Positions 43,315-45,078 of a stretch of DNA of 45,078 nucleotides are shown here, piece after piece; position 1 is the stretch's first letter; each line of letters begins with the position of its first letter. Source of the DNA: Phycisphaerae bacterium (GTDB lineage: Bacteria > Planctomycetota > Phycisphaerae > Phycisphaerales > SM1A02); the NCBI GenBank assembly GCA_016873335.1, contig VGXN01000009.1, forward strand, positions 1-45,078, given 5' to 3'. The notes beneath the pieces were generated by a model. The model did no database searches and had not been told where the DNA came from. It saw nothing but the letters and a program-made list of their open reading frames with translations. Made by a program: the position numbers and the translations under genes.

Positions 43315-45078
43315 TCACGCGACGACTGCTCGCCCGCACGCAAGCAGAACCAGCAGCAACTCGCACCGCTCAGACGGCACTCGATACTCCCGCGCCATGG
43401 CCAAGCGATACGCATCGAGTTGCGGCTTGTGATGCTCGACGCGCTCCTCGATCCACGCGTCAAGTTCCCTCCCCGTTGCGTGGCTCGGCGGCTGATCCGT
43501 CTTGAAGTCCACCACTTGCAGGCGCTCCCAGGCTCCAGGCTTGCCGTGCAGCACCAATCGATCGATCGAACCCTCTTGAATACGCCCGCCTGACAGCAGC
43601 GACAAGAACCTGCGCTCCCGCAGCGCGATGGCGTTCCCTTTGGGACGCGCCAGCGACTGCCTGATTTCTGGCGCCTGAAGCTGCTTGATCGTGTCACGCA
43701 CGCAGTCTGTGATGGAAGCGATGTTTGGATAGGTGATGCTCGGCTCGATTGCTCGTGCGATGGTGTCCGCATCGGGCTCCCAACCGTCGCTCCACTCCAG
43801 CCGTTCGCACACGGCATGCGCGAGCGTGCCGCGGTCAAGTGCCGCCCGCTGTGCGGGACCCGATGCGGCAACATCGGCGGCATCGCCGCGCCTTGCGGTC
43901 GCGGCTTGCTGTGAAGCGATCTCGGCCGCGAGCCCGCGCCGCGGCGTCCGTGGAGCGGAGGGAAGCGGCGGCGCGCTCCTGCGCACACCCGCTTCGAGCG
44001 CAGGCCGCGAGGCGTCGATCCACGACTCGTCTCCTGCCCGCGACAGAACTTCACTGTGAGCGAGTGCCTCAAGCAGGATCGAACCATGGGACGTATTGCT
44101 CTTGGGGACCTTTCCGGGTTTGGGGGTCTTTCGATCAACCATGATGAAGAGCCCCCGCTTGGCGCGTGTCAATGCGACATAGAGCGCACTCAACCTGTCC
44201 TGCAATGCGAATCGCTCGGCGGAGTCGTTCACTTCACCAACTGCACCCTTGCGACTGATGGATGAGACGCCAGGTGCCACACGGTCATGCCCTAGACCGC
44301 GGTACGGAATATTCCGTTCCACGGCCAACGGCTGTGGGTGGTGGCCAGCCTGTTGTGCGGGCGTCCCGAAGATCACGATGTCCCACTCGAGCCCTTTCGC
44401 TTGATGGATGGTGATCGATTCAATTGGCTGACCTTCAACATCGCGGCAATCTTCCTGTTCGACTGCCTCCACAATCTCATCAAGCGTCATGCCTGCCCGC
44501 TCTGCTCGGGCGATGACATGCAGTGCGCGGTCGAGACGCCGACAATCGCCCGCGGCAATCAGACCACGGCGCGCGATCTCCACGCGCCACTCGTTCAGTG
44601 TGGCGGCGACGGTCGACTTCGCGAACTTCCCAAGCAGTTCCTCCGATACATCTGCTGACTTCTTTCGTTTCTCCGGCCAAGGATGCGCGCTTTCGACGCC
44701 CACACCCCACACATCTTTCAGGGGCGACATCAGCACACTCAAGAACGCCGTGCAATCCATCGGATGCGCGGCGACTCGGATCGCATCGAGGAACGCCAAG
44801 ACAACTGCACTATCGCGCAGACTCCCCCTCGCTCGCAATGAGCAGCCGGGCGACCCGTCAAGGGCACGGATACGTTCAGCCACTTCGCTCGCATCCTTGT
44901 TCTTCTGATGGATTACAGCTATACGGAGTGATCCTTTGCTGCGCTTCCAGAGGTCCACCGCCTTCCGTGCGCACGCCTCAAGACGCTCCGCGCGCGTCTC
45001 GGACTGCGCGATTGCGACCGTGCCCATGAGTTCACGATTTTTCTGCGTCGCCCGATGCGGTTGATAGATTTCGAGCCA
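43315..45078 (-). CDS. UvrD-family helicase with C-terminal nuclease domain (AddA-like; N-terminus beyond right edge)
   Basis: The frame is open to the right edge (588 codons visible; the first Met at 45027 is internal). The C-terminal half of a superfamily 1 helicase is recognised from motif V, ITIHQAKGLEWDIVIFG, and motif VI, ALYVALTRAKRGL. A PD-(D/E)XK nuclease follows: His in GTLAHAVCERL, EGSIDRLVLHG and QVVDFKTDQPP with the catalytic Asp and Lys, then HKPQLDAYRLAMARE. This is the AddA plan for double-strand-break resection with AddB; AddB is not visible. The ATPase Walker A region lies outside. A linker of ~80 low-complexity residues separates helicase and nuclease. It is followed by the metal ABC operon 20 bases on. 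Confidence 0.88.
   Translation of the reverse strand, partial: WLEIYQPHRATQKNRELMGTVAIAQSETRAERLEACARKAVDLWKRSKGSLRIAVIHQKNKDASEVAERIRALDGSPGCSLRARGSLRDSAVVLAFLDAIRVAAHPMDCTAFLSVLMSPLKDVWGVGVESAHPWPEKRKKSADVSEELLGKFAKSTVAATLNEWRVEIARRGLIAAGDCRRLDRALHVIARAERAGMTLDEIVEAVEQEDCRDVEGQPIESITIHQAKGLEWDIVIFGTPAQQAGHHPQPLAVERNIPYRGLGHDRVAPGVSSISRKGAVGEVNDSAERFALQDRLSALYVALTRAKRGLFIMVDRKTPKPGKVPKSNTSHGSILLEALAHSEVLSRAGDESWIDASRPALEAGVRRSAPPLPSAPRTPRRGLAAEIASQQAATARRGDAADVAASGPAQRAALDRGTLAHAVCERLEWSDGWEPDADTIARAIEPSITYPNIASITDCVRDTIKQLQAPEIRQSLARPKGNAIALRERRFLSLLSGGRIQEGSIDRLVLHGKPGAWERLQVVDFKTDQPPSHATGRELDAWIEERVEHHKPQLDAYRLAMAREYRVPSERCELLLVLLACGRAVVA

Overview
The window is a GC-rich, densely coding chromosomal segment from a Gram-negative-type bacterium, most likely a planctomycete close to the Phycisphaerae. 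This is inferred from gene content, since no marker search could be run. The clues are lipid A and Kdo genes (kdsA, lpxD, an lpxC-fabZ fusion, lpxA) beside BamA and two Skp-like chaperones, an McsA/McsB protein-arginine kinase pair without ctsR or clpC, a TPR protein ending in two RNA polymerase alpha-CTD modules, and an ExbB/ExbD operon with a von Willebrand A (VWA) protein. No insertion sequences, phage genes, CRISPR arrays or rRNA genes were seen. There is one tRNA gene. No gene-free stretch reaches 300 bases; the longest, about 160 bases, lies between ettA and the SulP-carbonic anhydrase gene.

Layout. 1-2858 (minus): a DUF1444-like protein, a 59-residue protein and the N-terminal two thirds of ileS, which runs off the left edge. 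2981-5365 (plus): kdsA-mcsA-mcsB with overlapping stops and starts. 5378-6929: a pterin dehydratase and a PP2C-type phosphatase whose best start codons overlap head to head. 6948-17963 (minus): a long co-directional block, read from its upstream end as class II DAHP synthase, a degenerate ketosynthase, an intact ketosynthase, a membrane protein, nuoG, a MATE transporter, the TPR/alpha-CTD protein, a SpoIID-like lipoprotein and riboflavin synthase. tRNA-Leu(UAG) lies just upstream. 18093-24406 (plus): a tight six-gene operon of DoxX-like membrane protein, TonB-like VWA protein, ExbB, ExbD, ExbD and an 890-residue exported helical protein. 24396-27369: a UVR-motif protein and gcvT on minus, flanking a sigma-70 gene on plus. 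27473-36642 (plus): bamA, skp, skp, lpxD, lpxC-fabZ, lpxA, an unknown protein and an M24 peptidase. 36684-38387 (minus): ettA. 38548-40830 (plus): a SulP transporter fused to beta-carbonic anhydrase. 40837-45078 (minus): an AddA-like helicase-nuclease cut by the right edge, then a three-gene zinc/manganese ABC importer.

How it works together. The bamA-to-lpxA run, together with kdsA, describes outer-membrane construction: Kdo supply, the first lipid A steps, beta-barrel insertion and periplasmic chaperoning. The 18-24 kb operon is the least explained and most interesting region. Its VWA protein has a TonB/TolA-like membrane anchor with an SxxxH motif but no recognisable TonB C-terminal domain, and it is co-translated with a complete proton-channel set. 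This suggests a proton-motive-force-driven periplasmic machine whose effector is a VWA domain. A second unusual element is the ketosynthase pair, in which one partner has lost every catalytic residue, in the manner of a chain-length factor.
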